A DNA stretch of 23,811 nt from JALYXS01 sp051003795 (GTDB lineage: Bacteria; Acidobacteriota; Terriglobia; Bryobacterales; Bryobacteraceae). The stretch lies in NCBI GenBank assembly GCA_051003795.1, contig JBPCKZ010000240.1, positions 1 to 23,811 on the forward strand, read 5' to 3'. Position numbers and translations under genes: made by a program. Below the pieces are notes generated by a model. The model did no database searches. It saw only the letters and a program-made list of their open reading frames with translations, and was not told the origin of the DNA. Every line of letters starts with the position of its first letter. Position 1 is the first letter of the stretch. Positions 23,028 through 23,811 of the stretch are shown here, in pieces.

Positions 23028-23546
23028 ATGACTCCGCGGAAAAAGCTGGACGGCGAAAAGCTCTGGAATTACGCCCTCAAGTCGCTGTCGAGCCGTGCTC
23101 AATCGACGGGCCAACTCCGCGCAAAGCTAAGGGAAAGGGCCGAAAATCCGGATGAAATCGATGCGCTCCTGGCTCGTCTGAAAGACTACGGATACCTCGA
23201 CGACAAGAAATTCGCGGAAAGCTTTGCCAGCGGAAGACTAGAGAACGCCGGCTTCGGCCCGGCGCGCGTGCTGCAGGATCTTCGAGGCCGCCGCGTGGCG
23301 CCCGGTTTGGCCGAGAACGCGGTCCAGCAAATCTACGGGGACAAGGACGAGGTTCCGCTGATCGAGAATTACATCCGCCGCAAATACCGGACGGTGGAGC
23401 GCGAGGGGCTGTTTCGCGAGGATAAAGACCTGGCATCCGCTTACGCCCGCTTGCGGAGAGCGGGTTTCAGTTCGGCGAATGTGGCTCGCGTCCTTAAAAA
23501 ATTCGCGGCCAATCCCGATCTCCTGGATCAACTGGAACCCGAGTAG
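23028..23546 (+). CDS. recX: regulatory protein RecX
   Basis: This 172-residue protein has the RecX architecture of three-helix repeats. ALKSLSSRAQSTGQLRAKL opens the first repeat. LKDYGYLDDKKFAESF and RVLQDLRGRRV are the family's hallmark second-repeat motifs. A third repeat (YARLRRAGFSSANVARVL) follows. RecX binds RecA filaments in the cytoplasm and limits recombinase activity during DNA repair. recA is not in the window. The ribosome site is weak (TTGAG). Its stop lies one base from the stop of the convergent gene. Confidence 0.9.
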   Translation: MTPRKKLDGEKLWNYALKSLSSRAQSTGQLRAKLRERAENPDEIDALLARLKDYGYLDDKKFAESFASGRLENAGFGPARVLQDLRGRRVAPGLAENAVQQIYGDKDEVPLIENYIRRKYRTVEREGLFREDKDLASAYARLRRAGFSSANVARVLKKFAANPDLLDQLEPE

Positions 23547-23547
23547 G

Positions 23548-23811
23548 CTAATAGACTTCAACCTTCTTTTTCGCCATCGGCTTATAGGTGAACGGCGAGA
23601 CCAAACTCTCGTTGCCATCGGCGTCCACCGCCTTCACTCCAAAGACCATGTCGTCGATGGACACGTTCTCCATCTCAAACTCATGCGCATCCCCGGCGAA
23701 GATCTCGCGTTCCCAATACGGGGCGGTGGTCGCGCGGGCCACAATCACATATCCGGCGAGATTGGGTTCGGGATGTTCATCTTTCCAGCGCAGATGAGCG
23801 GCATAGCGGGA
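23548..23811 (-). CDS. C-terminal fibronectin-III-like end of a probable secreted M28 peptidase (partial)
   Basis: The frame is open from the right edge of the window to a TAG at 23548, giving 87 residues. AHLRWKDE, NLAGYVIVARATTAPYWER, DMVFGVKAVDADGNESL and the final strand are typical of a fibronectin type III-like domain. This arrangement closely resembles the C-terminal tail of secreted acidobacterial M28 family metallopeptidases, but the catalytic part lies outside the window. The end KPMAKKKVEVY is basic. Confidence 0.6.
   Translation of the reverse strand, partial: SRYAAHLRWKDEHPEPNLAGYVIVARATTAPYWEREIFAGDAHEFEMENVSIDDMVFGVKAVDADGNESLVSPFTYKPMAKKKVEVY

Overview
The window is a stretch of bacterial chromosome with dense coding and moderately high GC. 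It carries no rRNA, tRNA, CRISPR array, insertion sequence or phage genes that I can see. Gene content points to Acidobacteriota, most likely the Solibacter/Bryobacter side. The clues are secreted DUF1501, DUF1800 and PSCyt1/DUF1549/DUF1553 proteins, a Tat-type sulfatase, a DinB-like secreted protein, a secreted esterase, and a YtxH gene near recX. These families also abound in Planctomycetes and Verrucomicrobia, so the assignment is an inference from content, not a phylogenetic result.

Layout. Positions 1-2376 (+) hold the tail of a membrane protein, a secreted DinB-like protein, and a secreted alpha/beta-hydrolase fused to a beta-propeller. Positions 2377-2793 show no convincing gene. Positions 2794-3958 (+) hold an overlapping HEPN / minimal nucleotidyltransferase pair, resembling a toxin-antitoxin module. 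Positions 4119-8454 (-) are a secreted operon in the order DUF1800, DUF1501, sulfatase; the sulfatase is broken by two frame-compensating single-base indels. Positions 8552-13078 (-) are a compact, partly overlapping operon: a 44-residue half zinc ribbon, an RNase II-type RNB nuclease, an SRPBCC protein, a hotdog thioesterase, an NADP-dependent oxidoreductase and an APH-fold phosphotransferase. Positions 13141-17146 (+) are a divergent pair, a cytochrome-c/DUF1549/DUF1553 protein and a DUF1501 protein, with an exact 38-bp tandem duplication at their junction.

Positions 17150-18928 (-) hold a quinone-oxidoreductase-like enzyme and a secreted coiled-coil protein. Positions 19065-20304 (+) hold a small unknown protein and a nucleoside hydrolase predicted to be a lipoprotein. 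A cysteine-rich zinc-ribbon protein follows at 20563-21036 (+). Positions 21043-22897 (-) form an operon of a YtxH protein, a membrane-anchored helical protein, a 67-residue protein and a CpsB/YwqE-type PHP phosphatase. recX (23028-23546, +) and the C-terminal fibronectin-like end of a probable secreted M28 peptidase (-) close the window.

Functional picture. Two separate DUF1501-containing secreted modules, one with DUF1800 and a sulfatase and one with a haem-binding DUF1549/DUF1553 protein, suggest periplasmic or surface breakdown of polymers or sulfated substrates. Their biochemistry is unknown. The RNB operon couples RNA turnover to CoA- and oxidoreductase-type genes. I found no clearly new defence or mobile system. 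The nearest candidates are the HEPN/MNT pair, the half zinc ribbon overlapping the RNB nuclease, and the YtxH/phosphatase operon.
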